Source: Mauremys mutica | Taxonomy: Eukaryota > Chordata > Testudines > Geoemydidae | Direction: 5' to 3' | Length of the DNA stretch: 64,000 nt | Assembly (NCBI RefSeq): GCF_020497125.1 | Contig: NC_059082.1 | Span: forward strand, 17,783,965-17,847,964 | Shown: positions 33,849 to 46,320 of the stretch, one piece after another | Numbering within the stretch: the stretch's first letter is position 1 | How the letters are laid out: every line of letters starts with the position of its first letter | Made by a program: the position numbers and the translations under genes | Notes under the pieces: generated by a model | Seen by the model: only the letters and a program-made list of their open reading frames with translations | Database searches by the model: none | What the model was told of the DNA's origin: nothing

Positions 33849-34067
33849 AAGCAGCAAAGAATCCTGTGGCACCTTATAGACTAACAGACGTTTTGCAGCA
33901 TGAGCTTTCGTGGGTGAATACCCACTTCTTCGGATGCAAGTCTTGCATCCGAAGAAGTGGGTATTCACCCACGAAAGCTCATGCTGCAAAACGTCTGTTA
34001 GTCTATAAGGTGCCACAGGATTCTTTGCTGCTTCTACAGAACCAGACTAACACGGCTACCCCTCTGA
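33849..34067. mobile_element. Palindromic retroelement, probably Penelope-like
   Basis: Bases 33848-33940 and 33942-34034 are exact reverse complements over 93 bp around a single T (33941). A further 33 bp (TACAGAACCAGACTAACACG ...) extends the right side only. The whole is flanked by an exact 13-bp direct repeat ATCTTTTCTTCTG (33836-33848 and 34068-34080), a long duplication typical of target-primed retrotransposition and not of a DNA transposon. The left duplication's final G is also the first base of the left arm. Words such as GAATACCCACTTCTTCGG and GGCACCTTATAGACTAACAG are widespread in turtle genomes. Penelope-like elements show inverted copies and such duplications. On + there is a hammerhead-like core (33949-33976). 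Confidence 0.75.
33949..33976 (+). ncRNA. Hammerhead-ribozyme-like motif, decayed
   Basis: CCGAAGA (33949-33955), a spacer A, a perfect 6-bp stem GTGGGT/ACCCAC with an ATTC loop (33957-33972), then GAAA (33973-33976). This resembles the CUGANGA - stem II - GAAA core of hammerhead ribozymes, which are reported from Penelope-like elements. Here the conserved U of CUGA is C and there is an extra A before stem II, so it is probably inactive. Because of the palindrome, the same motif is present on the minus strand. Confidence 0.4.
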
Positions 34068-34080
34068 ATCTTTTCTTCTG

Positions 34081-35320
34081 TCATCATACATAAGTTTTAC
34101 ATGTTAGGCTGTGTTCTCTCCTACATGCATTACTTCCCTAAGTCTTAATAGATGCCTTGCATGTTAACCAGATGAACATATGCACATATACTGTAACACT
34201 TCGAATCCAATGGCTAAAACATTGCTTGTTTTATGAATATTTTCCAAGTTAAGAGGTAAATACTGTTTTTTCACTTCTGCCAGAATAAATCCCAATTTAC
34301 TGTATAACTGAGATCAGATACTGACCTTGAATAAGCAAGTTCCAAATAAGCAGCCTGCTTGAATGTATTCAAATATAAATTAAAGGCCAAACTCTACTTT
34401 TACACCAGTACAAATCAAGGGTTCTTGCATTTAAGTTAAGGGTTATTCTATGTTTGCACTAGTGTAACTGGAAGCAGAAATTGGACCTAAGCAACCAATC
34501 CTGCTTCACTTAACTCTATAGTAAAACTGCTGTTGATGTCAGCAACAACAGGCTCTAAATCTTTATTTAGGAAAAAATGTAAAATGATTTTTCTAAATAT
34601 GAGTCTTTGAGGTTCCAAATGCAATGTGTTTGCTTATTCCCATATCGAATTTGCTCAGTTCACGAGTAAAATTTGTATTCCCATATTTAGTATACCCACA
34701 AATTCAACATGAGCTCAGACAGCCAAACTGGGTTCTTTCCATTTCATGCATCTGTATGAATCAAAGATTATGCTGTCCAATTTATACCCTTACCTACACC
34801 TGTGCAACCTGTTGTCTTAAGTGATAACCTTTTTGCACTTATTTGGAGCTAATGGTATTGTATAGCCATTACTGAAAATATAATCTGAAGACAACAGAAT
34901 TGCACAGGCATAGCTGTGGCTACATTTTAAAGGTAGAACTGCACTTTAAAACATGACTGACTGTCTTGTTTCATGAGATACGGTGCATTCTTCTTTCATA
35001 TGGCAACTTAAAAAGCAACACAAAAGGTTGATGTTCCAGTTAACCATCCACTCTATGGCTTCCAGTGACATAGAATGAATCACTCACAGCTACCCCCTGG
35101 AGAAGGATCTTAGAGGGCAGAGGTTTACTAGATATTCCATGGCTTGGATATCTTCTTTACATTCACATATCTAGCTGTCCTTCATTTTCTATTTGTGTAA
35201 TAGGTCATTGCAACACCCTTGTGAAGTTCTGTTGCAGTTTGCTGTGATCCAGATCTTAAGTGGCATGGTGAAGATGGGTGGTTGGTCTATGGGATCTGTG
35301 ATCTTGATCCCTCTGTTTTC
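34081..35320. other. Non-coding DNA
   Basis: A degraded palindromic repeat lies around 34390-34485 (TTTTACACCAGTACAAATCA). Nothing else recognised, although the minus-strand frame of the following ORF continues into this stretch beyond its stop codon (to about 35200) with cysteine-containing sequence. Confidence 0.4.
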
Positions 35321-35848
35321 CTATAGTCTCCACTTCTTATCTTTTGGTGACTGTCCTAAAATTTTGAGAGCTTTGGCCACTAACCAGATGGGTTTCCTGA
35401 ATTTATGGTAGCATCTGGGGCGGGGTAAGGGGTTGTCATAGACTGACAAGTCTGGGTTCATGCAGTCATATTCACATATTGTTGCTGCTTCTCTTTGGAG
35501 GAATAGTGTTAAGATATGTACAAGAATGAGGAGCCAGATTTTCGGTGTTGACCTCAGCATTCCTGTGACAGTTCTCATAGCAGTGTTTAACTGCCTGTTG
35601 ACAAGTTGACATAGGTACGAGTTTGTTTCTCTTTTGATGTTTGCCCTCGAAAGGCTATTTTGCTTGAAATCATTGCTTTTTAGACTGTGGAGCCATCTAT
35701 CGGTATTCGGCCGCCACGTTGTGGCATCGGTCATGCCAAAGAACTTAACAGCTAGAACCATGTGGATGTTGCCATCTTCATCCCCTCTGCATTGAGGACC
35801 ACATTTTAATTCTACTTTTGGCAAGGTCAGACAGTTAAGAATCAGCAA
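35321..35848 (-). CDS. Unidentified ORF with signal-peptide-like segment
   Basis: A 175-codon frame on the minus strand. Residues about 97-120 (from the Met at 35558-35560) are MLRSTPKIWLLILVHILTLF, a basic start followed by a hydrophobic core, as in a signal peptide or membrane anchor. A cysteine-bearing, proline-rich stretch follows (ICEYDCMNPDLSVYDNPLPR). After the stop codon the same frame stays open for about 40 further residues with an Asn-x-Thr/Ser site and a paired-cysteine motif, as a secreted or viral surface protein might have. I do not recognise the family. A decayed envelope-type gene of an old viral element is one reading. Chance is the other, since one open frame of this length is about what a window this size would give. 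Confidence 0.25.
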   Translation of the reverse strand: MLILNCLTLPKVELKCGPQCRGDEDGNIHMVLAVKFFGMTDATTWRPNTDRWLHSLKSNDFKQNSLSRANIKRETNSYLCQLVNRQLNTAMRTVTGMLRSTPKIWLLILVHILTLFLQREAATICEYDCMNPDLSVYDNPLPRPRCYHKFRKPIWLVAKALKILGQSPKDKKWRL

Positions 35849-37388
35849 CTTTCCTAATATTTTTTTCTTGTGAACCTAATCTCTGTTACCAGTTTCATTC
35901 TGGAGATCAACAGTGGAATGTTCAGTATGGTAACAAAGAATTTCTCACATGAAGGTCCTGATTCTTCTCTATCTTCCATCTTCAATCATCACTTACACTT
36001 ACTCATGAGGAAGGAGAAAGTAAAATGCTACTGTTTGATTTGGAAGCATATTACATCCACTCTACGGATGTTGGTGACAATACAAGCTGCAAGGTAGTGA
36101 AGAATCAGGCACCACATGTTTATTCAATGTGTTGTCTTTCTGATGCTTACTGCTTTCAGGTCTGAATTACAACATCCAAATTACAAGCTATTCATTTGAA
36201 TTTGGTTGTTACATTACTTGGGATCATAGTATCTATCCAGTCTAATCTTTGTCTCTCCAGGGTCTTGTACTGTGCCCATTGTAGTGGTATCTGAGTACAT
36301 ACAGTAAAATTGTTTCTAGTAATGATGTTTAGATCCCACAAAATGTCATTAAAGCAACACCCAAATAGTGAGAAGAGAATGTACAGTATTGTGGACGTTC
36401 TTTCTCAAAGCCATGTAAGACAGGACAAGTCAGGACATTTGGAAGTAGCCTAAAGCCAAGGGATATGGCTTGGCTGTATGAGCCAAAAAAAGTGGAGCTA
36501 CATAAATTTATTATACATGTATGCAACAGGAAATTAATAAAGTGTAAAGTATATAAGCTGTCACAGTGAAGTGCCAATAAATAATGTCAGCATACCCTCT
36601 CTGTCTTGGCATGGCTTATCTTTCATAAACACAAAGCTAAGCCAGACACACTAACTTCCCCACCTCTGTTGTTCTGCAGCCTCCCCATGTACATACAGGA
36701 AAATGGGTTTGGAAGGCATGTACAAGCAGGGTTCACTTTTGCCTATTCTGGTGTCTTCTCACTTCTATATGTGACTGGAAATGCCACACATTACTGGTCT
36801 TATGAATTATGTTGATCAGACAATGTCCCTTATTAATGTCCAAAGAGTGTTTCCCCTGTAAGTATTGTATGGGCACCTAACAATCCGATTGTGCCCTTCT
36901 GCATCACACCTCCCTGCAAAAATGAGATCAACTTCTCTTGCATTTAAGGAGATAACTTTTAAAGCTTGGTCTAGCATATCATCGAGCAGAAGGTTCATTC
37001 TTCTCTTTGCTCTAGAAAGCCTGGGGGTGGAAGGATAGTCATGATTTTCAAGGCCAGATAACTATAGTAAGGGGTCTAGGCACTCACCTAGAATCAGAGG
37101 TGTTTGAGGTAGACATTTTACAAATCATTTCTTTCATCCCCCATTTGGTAGCGGTAGAACCACAGAAACTGCCCCACCTCAGATATCTTACAATGTGAGG
37201 GCATTATCCTGCTCCATTGAAATTAATGAATGCAGGATCAAGTCATTACTTTAAGAGAAGACACAGCAGCTGAGTGAAACAAAGGAAAGGAACAAGGGTC
37301 AGGTAATGGTAATACACACTTTTGCATAGACTGCTATTTGCCCAGTTTTCAGGGACAAAGTTTTAATTTGTTAATGGAGACAAATAAG
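35849..37388. other. Non-coding DNA
   Basis: No gene or repeat family recognised. Confidence 0.4.
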
Positions 37389-37390
37389 TA

Positions 37391-37584
37391 CACCTCTACC
37401 TTGATATAACGCTGTCCTTGGGAGCCAAAAAATCTTACCACGTTATAGGTGAAACCACGTTATATTGAACTTGCTTTGATCCACCGGAGTGCGCAGCCCC
37501 CCTCCCTCCCTCTCGGAGCACTGCTTTACCGTGTTACATCCAAATTTGTGTTATATCGGGTGGCGTTATATCGAGGTAGCGGTG
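37391..37584. mobile_element. Mariner/pogo-type MITE
   Basis: 194 bp with inverted ends: CACCTCTACCTTGATATAAC on the left, CACCGCTACCTCGATATAAC reversed from the right, and repeated GTTATAT motifs inside. It is flanked by TA dinucleotides at 37389-37390 and 37585-37586, the target of Tc1/mariner elements. No transposase is present. Confidence 0.85.
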
Positions 37585-38407
37585 TAGATCAGAAGCACTA
37601 TTTTACTATCTGGGAATGGTAATGTTAGAATTATTCAGAGCTCAAGACTCTTGTTTGCTGTTCTTAGTACAGGAGCATGAATGACTTCCTTCATAGTCGA
37701 TCTTCTATTTCCATTTAATCAGATTTTTCAGAAAGTTACAGCCTAGGTTGTGTAAAGAAAAAAGGGGACAGATTCTGGGACATGAGGGACACAAGTATAA
37801 ACTGGATGCCATTGGACCTACTCTGTATTTACATCATAAATAGGATCAGAATCTGGCCAAAAGTGTGAAATTTCATAAACTCAATTATATCAGAACAAAA
37901 TTTCATAAAAGGAAATGTATGTTTGTGAATAGAAAATCAACTAGTAAAGAGATCTGTAAACTTATGGTTTGAGTTATATCCCCATTGAGATCTCTTCATT
38001 AATTTCTAATAAACATTGATATTTGTTTGTACATTCAGAAAATAGCTTTTTGAGTGTAAAGTTTCATCAGCTTTTGAAGATGGTTTCAGTCTGAAATTCT
38101 TTATATGTAGACTTCAAACCTGAATTTTAAAAATATTTGGAGGAAAGTGCACCACTTCAAGATTTCAGTGTAAATTGCATTTTTTCAACACTATATTTAA
38201 AATAGTTTGTTAAAAAGTTATGTCAAAAAGAGTGATGTTTGGGAGCAAATTTTCCCACTGCCTTCAGTGGATCTCCATTATTGTGGGTGCAAATAACTGT
38301 GGGTCAAATTTAGAATATACAGTTATTTGTTCCCAGACTTTGGTTCACTTAGGCTACTAAATCTCTGTGACTGGAAATGAGGGGCTTAAACATTTAAGAG
38401 GTCTAAA

Positions 38408-38447
38408 TTGAAGGTGCAAATAATAGTGTAATTATTTGCACCTTCAA
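38408..38447. repeat. Perfect 17-bp inverted repeat
   Basis: TTGAAGGTGCAAATAAT and its exact reverse complement are separated by AGTGTA. It is probably the core of a fold-back MITE. Confidence 0.85.
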
Positions 38448-38870
38448 GTAGAATGGAGGCCAGTGTAGAAAATCTATGTCTTTTAAGGATCTAGCCCATG
38501 GGGATGGGGATGGAGAATGCAGTTGGGGGTAAGAAGAGACATGTTTTAAATGGCAAAAATTTCCCTTGTCCTAAATCTTGTCTGTGTGCAGTTATGCACA
38601 TGGAGTATCTAGTTTATTTGTGTATGAGAAAACAATCAAACCCTTGTAGAATATCACTCTGAGTCTGATCCAAAACCCATTCCAGTCAATGGGATTCTTT
38701 CTGGGATTCTTGAAGGCTTTGGATCAAACCTTCTCATAAAAGTTTTCATCACAAATTAAGCCTATTTAACTTTTTTTAAAGGCTCAACACAGCAAATAGA
38801 GATGAACTGTCTGAGTCACATGATTAATTTTGAATGCCTGAAGTCTTTTCTTTTATAATGCTAAAGACAA

Positions 38871-38889
38871 GTTGTTGTTGTTGTTGTTG
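38871..38889 (+). repeat. Trinucleotide microsatellite (GTT)6
   Basis: Six GTT units plus one G. Confidence 0.9.
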
Positions 38890-40149
38890 ATTAGATTAAA
38901 GCTGTGGGAAAATACACAGTGAAATGTGGTATATAGCCTACTTCAAGTCTTGACATGATTGCCAACCTCTGTACAATTAAAGGTAACACCTCTGAGATTT
39001 AAATCTGACCTGTCAGTTGGTTGCCACATTGTGCTAATTTAAAAAAAACTCTGTCCCTTCCTCAGGCTAATTATTACTAATGCTCTGTAGTTTGATGTGA
39101 AATTAAGTTTGGGGTAAGATATAGTATTCAATACTTTTTAAACTTAATTAGCTGTACTTTTCTTAATAAGAGTGACACCATTCCTGTTATAGTCCAACAT
39201 ATCTGGGTGAATTGGTACTTTTTAATCACAAAATACAGGCTTTGGGGAACCCCAGTGATCCAATACACTCTTGGCTGTTGTGATAAGGGTCAGATTGTGA
39301 ACCTTTTACTCCCATTGGTGAGCATTTACTCCCAGCAGTAGTCCCATTAAAGTTTAGGGGAATTATTTCTGTGAGTAATTGCTCAGCAGTCTGTCCCTAA
39401 AGAACCATTGCTACCTTTTGCAAGAGTAAGGGATATTGGCTTCAGTTCCCTGGCCAAATTCTGATCAAGCAATTACATTCTGTCTGCCTATATCCCGCTG
39501 TAGTTTAAGTTGATTATGACCTTCTTTGCTCTCTGCCCTCAGATGTTGTGTAGGGGTGATGTCAACTGTTAAATAGATATCACTTTCCACCCAACTTCAG
39601 TTGCATTTCACTGAAGAGTGAAGTTATCCCTATATATCTCTTTCCTCACTTACCTTGCAGGGGTGCTGCAAAGGATTAATTAATTAAATCAATTAATTAA
39701 TGGGCTGCAAAGGATTTGGGGTCAGAGGAGAGGTATTAGAAGTACAAAGAGTTATTTACTTATAAATGAATAAATTATTCAAACAGTCTGGCTAATATAC
39801 AGGGCTTGTATATTATTGTATAACAGAAATGCACTGTACAGATGAAACCACCTCGCCCTTCCCTCCATTTTCAATTTACAGCAATAATAATTCTCAGGAA
39901 AAGCCTTTGCGGATTTTAAGGACCAGCTGGGGTAAACGGACCTCAAACTATCCTCCTAACCAGTCATTAGTTTTCAGGGAAGGACTTGGGCTTTGATCAT
40001 TATTGCTAAAATGGCATAGTGCAGCTTGGTCTCAAATGCCAGTAAAAGCTGGATAATATTGTGCCTACACAACAACTACGTTCTTTTCTTTTTGAACAGC
40101 ACCATACACTGGACCCACTCTTTGTGTGTGTGTGGGGGGGGAGGATTAC

Positions 40150-40211
40150 ATTGGGCCAGATTCTGCACAAAGATTTACACCAGTACAAATGAATGCAGAT
40201 TCTGGCCCAAT
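40150..40211. repeat. Short palindromic MITE-like repeat
   Basis: 62 bp with 18-bp ends ATTGGGCCAGATTCTGCA and TGCAGATTCTGGCCCAAT, inverted with one mismatch. GATTTACACCAGTACAAATG lies in the middle. Same family as 9611-9695. Confidence 0.75.
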
Positions 40212-43200
40212 ATCTTTGTATGTCTCAACTCATTATCTAGTTTGGGTGCGTCTTAAAACATGAAAAGGTTTGGATCACGCATCTTTGTTTTAGAAAATCA
40301 GTAAGAAAAAAATTACTGATAGATGTGGGGGCTGCTTTAAATTGTGCCATCTGCTGTGATCTCACAGAAACCACGGTGCCAACCAGATATCAAGCAAGAT
40401 TCCAGGAACTCCACCCCAGAATGCTTTCTACACAGCTGGATGTGGGAAAGAGCAGGTAGCATAGAGCTGGCTATATGCCACCCCAGGGTTCCTCTCTGAT
40501 GTGGAAAGTTGCAGAGTAGATGGAGCTAGGGCTGAAAATCTGCCTATGAACCCTATAAAATATGTGTGAGTTTGTTTCATGATATTTATATTTAACAATT
40601 ATTGCATTTTTAAAATGTAAAGTAAGTCATTTCTAAGTTAATCATTTATTTGATTGTATTGCCTTTAAAAACATGTTTACAGTGAGCTCATATAGAATAT
40701 ATCAAAATACAGTACTAATCGCAGATACGCATTAATGCCACTCAGGGTTTCAGCTTAACATCATCTTCAATTCTGTATTTGAAATCAGATACGGTACTTG
40801 CTCTGCGCTTCTAGGTGCACAACATACAGAAGCAATATGTGGCAAGAGGAGGAAATGACTGCTGTTTTCTCCTGCCCGCTGTCACCAGCAGCATTATCCC
40901 CCATTCTGTTAAGTGTGAGCACCATGGGGGGCGAGGGGAGAGGGAGGAGACAGGAAAGAGAAATGCTGTAGATCTCTGAGGCTGCCTCCTTACCAAACAC
41001 ACTGAACAAGGACTGGGCGGCGGGGGTGAACCTTCTGGCCACCCCTGAAAGCACCAGAGGAAAGTTACCAATCAATCGGGCCTCCCTGTGAGAAAATAGA
41101 AAGTAGAAGGAGCCAAAAATTGCTGTAGATAAGGGGCCATATGTAACTTATATTCCTATATAGTATTATGATGGGCAAATATAAAGCCTCTCCTCTAGTA
41201 CAATCTTCTTACTGATGTCCATATTCTGTTTTTTATGGCTTCAAATCTGATTTGTATCTGCAAATCAAGGTGTAGGATGTTAGTCTTTTATTTGCAATAA
41301 CCAGGTTTTATATGTGCACGATTGGGGCATATTGTGATTAACTTCAATGGGCAGGATCAGGACTTACAGTTTAATTAAGTTCCTGCATCGCCGTATAAAC
41401 AAAAATTGTTTCAGAAAATTGTACTCCAGCATTATCTTGTCATTTTCTACCACTCTTTGTTCCTTTCATGTTATGTGAAACCCATGACACTCAGAAACAT
41501 CCAGGCCCACAGCCAGGTAGATTTCTAACTAATTTAGCAAGTAAGGACAGGTTTTTTGACTTCCCCAACCCTATAGCAACCACAGTCACAACTCTCCCAT
41601 TTATTGGAGCACCTTTAGTGCTACAGCTTTCTAATTATCCCGCAGTTTGGTTTCAGTCTCCTCCATCAGGAAAACTCTGCTGTTGGGTTCTGTCAGCAGT
41701 TTACACAATAAGATGTGCTGGATATGGAGTATCTTTTTGAAGTGTACTACCAGTAGTGCCCTCAATAGATTTTTTTTTATTGTACTTATCTATCACCATT
41801 TAACACTCATCATCCTGAGCTGAGATTCATGTGAGATTTGTTGGAACGTCAGCTGCTCAGTGGGTACATCAAGGTGCCAAATTAATCACAGAAACAACGT
41901 CTTTGAGGCATGCACAATCAGTATCCTCCCTCTATACCTCACTCCATTGTTCCCAACCTTGCAGTTATATTCTTTTAATTTTAATGTGCATATCCTGCCT
42001 GGAAATCTGTTTGAGAATTCCTGCTTGTTTCCCGTGCTACAGGAAAGTTGCCTATACGTGTCTCAGAACCAGTGCCAGCATTTTCTTCTTGCTTCCAAGC
42101 AACTGCCAGAGTAGCATAAATGTGTGCTGGAATGTGAACTTCAGTGTGTGCCAATGCCACAGAAATGAGGAACTGCGTGTACTGCATTGATGGGTCCACT
42201 TTAGAGGGAACAGTCATCCACATCACCAAAGCACCAGCATGCTTGGTAATTTCAGTAGAGACACCAAGGAAGTAGTATCGGAAGTAGTATCTTTTCTCTG
42301 GGTAACTAGTGGATTTGGTTCTCCTAGACTGCCAACCTTGCCTTTTATTGCTTTGGTGGGCTCTGTCCACCAATTCTAGTTATCAGAGAGGCTTGCAAAA
42401 GTTTTATGCTTTTACACAAAAAAACAAACAACAAAACCCAGACATTTTCTACAGCTGAATTTCTCCATAGTTTTGTGGCAAGAAATCAGCAAGCAGCCTT
42501 CTCTGCACTGAAGATTTAGAACTATAAAACATTTTTAAATGTTTCATTTCTAGAAGCACAAAACACACTCAAAGTCTAACATAAGAAATGGCTCATTTGT
42601 TTTCTTTTAAAATCTTGGGTATAAGTTTGTTCCCTAGCTGAGAACTTCTATAAGACATTTCAGCCTGTAGCAAGTTTTTTATAAACACTGAACAATAGGA
42701 CTTATGATTGAAGTGACAGCACACCTTTAATTGTAACACCACTGGCACACCCCTGTAATCAAAAGCACATGTTTGCTGCAGTTTTTAAGACTGTAAGTTG
42801 ATATCTCCTGGGCTAAGCAGTGACTTTTATGCTTTCTAATGGTTTCTCAATTTAAAATGTTTTCCTATTCAAATCTGTAAAGAATATTATTTGAGTAGGG
42901 TGGAACCAATGAGCTATCTCCTCAGCTGGAGTAGGTCAGCAGAGCACTGACTTCAGTGCAGCTATGTTGATTGCATAAAGCGTGATAACTTTAAGGAGCA
43001 GATAGAGTTTGCAGTGCACAGGAAACTGGGGTTCTCCAAAACATAAATTATGTTGATTTCTGTAACTTATTTGATTGAATGCCACATAAATTAACAATAT
43101 TGAGTGTGGCTGAAATTCACAAATTCCACTTAATCCCTATTTTGAGTTCTTAGCTGGGCCTTTCAGTACTGCGTAGGCCTTATACTGTCCCTCAGCATAT

Positions 43201-43639
43201 GAGTGTGCAGAGCGCCAGTTTAGTTTATATGAACTATCCTAATGGGCAAAGCAAGGCAACTCCCATAAGGACATTTGAGTGGCAGGCAAAGGTCCCTTCT
43301 CTCTAAGGTAAAGTGTCTAGTCCTGGGAAACTGTAATTGGTGACTTGAGAATTTGAGACTCTGATCCTGCATTGGGATTGTACTCAATCTGTTTCATAAT
43401 ACTCTGTGTGAGAGCACCCAGTAGCATGAAAACTGCCAACATCTGAGAGCAATTAGTGCCATGCCTCTCTGTGACAGTTCTCAGGCCAGCATGTGGTTAG
43501 CTGGGTGATAGTAGTGCATTGTAGATTTACTCCCAAGCTTGCTGCACACTAACTTTCTGTCTAGATAAGCCCTCTGAATGTGGGTTAAGATAATTTGGAG
43601 TAAGGCATTCTTGTTTGAGAAGTCCACGCAGGAAGTTCC
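40212..43639. other. Non-coding DNA
   Basis: No gene recognised. The open frame on the minus strand at 41981-42373 (130 codons) has no motif that I know. A 12-13 bp direct repeat GGAAGTAGTATC lies at 42268-42292. Confidence 0.4.
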
Positions 43640-43702
43640 ACATAGGAAATTATTCTGGAATAGTTATTCTAGAATAACTCCCTGTGTAGACAAGCCCTTA
43701 GC
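43640..43702. mobile_element. MITE right-end fragment
   Basis: ATTCTGGAATAGTTATTCTAGAATAAC followed by CCTGTGTAGACAAGCCCTTA, the terminal motif of a turtle MITE (TTAGGGCTTGTCTACAC type, reversed). A degraded partner end may be at 43559-43575 (GTCTAGATAAGCCCTC). Confidence 0.5.
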
Positions 43703-46194
43703 TGCCTCAAATTCTCTCTCATGGTGTAACATCTTTCTGAGATTGACAACAGCCACATAACCTAACAAACAAAAACCAAAATATCTAGAATTGGCTCAGG
43801 TTCAACCTGATGATCAAAGATTGTTGTCACTGATGGCTGTTTGGTGAGCTACGTGAAATGGGCTGACTATTTCCGTACAGGCCATGCTCATAACAGAACA
43901 CGACATACTGTTGGTAGTCTCAGAAGAAAAACCCAGGATTGAACGGGCATAGAAACTGAACAATTGTCCTGCCCTCACAAAAGTTTCTTCTCATCAAGAT
44001 TGAGGTCCGTTGGTGTGGGAAGAAACTTGTATTGCATATACTGCTGTATCAGGTGTGTGGGTTGATAAATATCTTGCCTCTAAAGGGCTGTCAATCTGGC
44101 ACACTTCACAAGCATTAAATTCCTTTAAAATATAAATGGATGAGTCTGAAATAATAACATGCCTAGCACCAGAGTCACACTTACATGTGTTTTGAGTACT
44201 TCTAGTGTTAATTTAATATTGTGCTGCTTAATACTCCTTGGTAGCTATTGGTCTATTGTCAGTTCTTCCCCCCCAGAATTAATAGTACCATACTGCCCAT
44301 GTGGTCACTGCAAGCTGTTTAAAGTCACTTGTTTTTGCAGAAGACTGTAATGTCTCAGTCTCCCTCTAAGAGCAGGTTTAAAAAAAAAAGTAAACATATC
44401 CATAAACATTTCAGTCTGCATCGTTTCTAGGAGCAGTACTCTGTGGTGTTATCTCTGATTCTTGGACTAACTTTTGGTAACTATGTAACATCATGAGTAA
44501 TAATCTGTTGTTAACACACTGTGTCCATCAGAAATGTTTACTCTTAGAGTGACAGTTAACACATCTGGACTACATACTGTGTTTGATCTGAAATACCAGA
44601 TGCCGTCTACTAGTAACAATGACAAAACCATGCTCTGCCTGAGCAGTTCAAAGCAAAAAAAAAAAAAAAATCCAAGGACTGTTCTGATACTCAATTTTTT
44701 TTTAGTAAACTGCATTTGAAAGCAACAATAGTCTCTAGTGATGTATTTCGCTAACAGTTATTTTAATGCCCAACTTTAAAGCAATACTTAGAAAATTTCA
44801 AAGTTAAGCCAGGAAAATAATTCTTCTGAAGGATCTAAATTGTATTTTTGTAATAGAGGTAGCATTATTTAGTGCATATAGTGTTTATCTTTACAGAGTA
44901 GAAAATTAATATAGTATGTTTATTTAATATTGGCAGAGAGGTTGGGGCAGATGATGCTCCATTTTTAATTCAGATTAACTCCATTGGCATATGTGCAGTA
45001 TATCGGTGTAAATCTAGAATAACCAATGGCGTGATTGTATCTTTCTGATCCCAGCAAGGACTCTCTGAGAGTGGATCACACCCTCCCAATATGTAAAGGA
45101 GACTCTGCCTCCTCCATGGCAAATACCCCCACATTCACCTCCCATGGACCTCACAGAGGGTGTTCTGTGGGCCCACAGAATAGGGACGGGAGCTAGGCCT
45201 GTGGGAGACACCATTTCTCCCCTACACGCACCTTGCCTTTGGAAATCACGGAGGAAAGATAATTTAGCCCCAACCTGTATTATCTTTCCAGTGGGCCCCC
45301 TTCACAGCAAACCTCGTTTCCTCACCCACACACATGCTCCCAACCAACCAGGGTAAATCTGTGAGGAAAAAAAAACATGGATTTCCTCCCCTTCATACAC
45401 TGCCTGTGACTTTTCTAGCAGGAGATGATGGTCAGACCTAGAACAGGAACAGGATTTAGGCTCCCATCCAGAGTACCCTGTTCCAATAGCTGGATGTTTA
45501 CCCTTTTAACAGCAGTGCAACAAAACACTAGGTAATAAAATGTGAACTCGTTAACAGAAAAATTTGATGTCCCTAGAAACAATCTTGAAATTTCAGATTA
45601 ACATGCCCAATAAATTGTTGCCCAGGGACATGTCTGTTCCCACTCTCCCTTCCCCCCATTAAAAAAATAACTATAGACACTTCAAAATGAGAGTTTATGT
45701 AACTAATCCCTTACAACAGTGTTTCCCAAACTTGGGACGCTGCTTGTGTAGGGAAAGCCCCTGGTGGGCCGGGCCAGTTTGTTTACCTGCCCCATCCGCA
45801 AGTCCGGACAATTGCAGTTCCCACCCCCAGTCTTTGAAGTATGTCATATGAGAGAGAAAGAGAAAGACATAAGAAGGGGATAAGTTCAAAGATCACCTGA
45901 GTGAAGACATTTACACAGTCTACGAGGTCAGCTTTAGCAAGTGTGCCATGTAATGAATGCTGTGTGCATTGGAATAGTGTCAATGATGCATACATTTCTT
46001 GTTTAAAGTGCTGAGCGTCTAGGATAGTGCTGGATGTTCATTGTGTCTGGTGCTAAAAGGCAAGAAAGAGTACCCGCATGTGCCCATGAAAAATAAATAC
46101 TGCATGACCGAAAAATGATGTGTAAGAAGGTGTGTTGTAAGACAAGAAAAGGAATTATTACATGGTGCTGTTTTGTTCTTGAGTCCACACTGAA
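43703..46194. other. Non-coding DNA
   Basis: No gene. A run of 16 A lies at 44655-44670. Around 44950-45030 is a degraded palindromic repeat (CAGATTAACTCCATTGGC ... GGTGTAAATCTAGAAT). Confidence 0.4.
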
Positions 46195-46320
46195 TGATCA
46201 TCCAGGTTGGACAAACACCTCTCAGGGAAGTCTAGGTTTACTTGGTCCTGCCTCAGTGCAAGGGGCTGGACTCAATGACCTCTCAAGGTCCCTTGCAGCC
46301 CTATGTTTCCCTGATTCTAT
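46195..46320 (+). mobile_element. CR1 LINE 3' end
   Basis: CTAGGTTTACTTGGTCCTGC, CTCAGTGCAAGGGGCTGGAC, TCAATGACCTCTCAAGGTCC and CCTATGTTTCCCTGATTCTAT follow the conserved 3' end of sauropsid CR1, including the ATTCTAT terminal word, on +. Confidence 0.8.

Larger units (their letters stand above)
37587..40149. other. Non-coding DNA with small repeats
   Basis: Holds a perfect hairpin (38408-38447), a (GTT)n run (38871-38889) and a fold-back repeat at 38662-38727 (TCTGATCCAAAACCC against GGCTTTGGATCA). No gene seen. Confidence 0.5.

Noticed and set aside
41981..42373. 130-codon ORF on the minus strand
   Set aside because: No recognisable motif, and overlapping open frames on + make it likely to be chance. 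Not strong enough to list as a gene.
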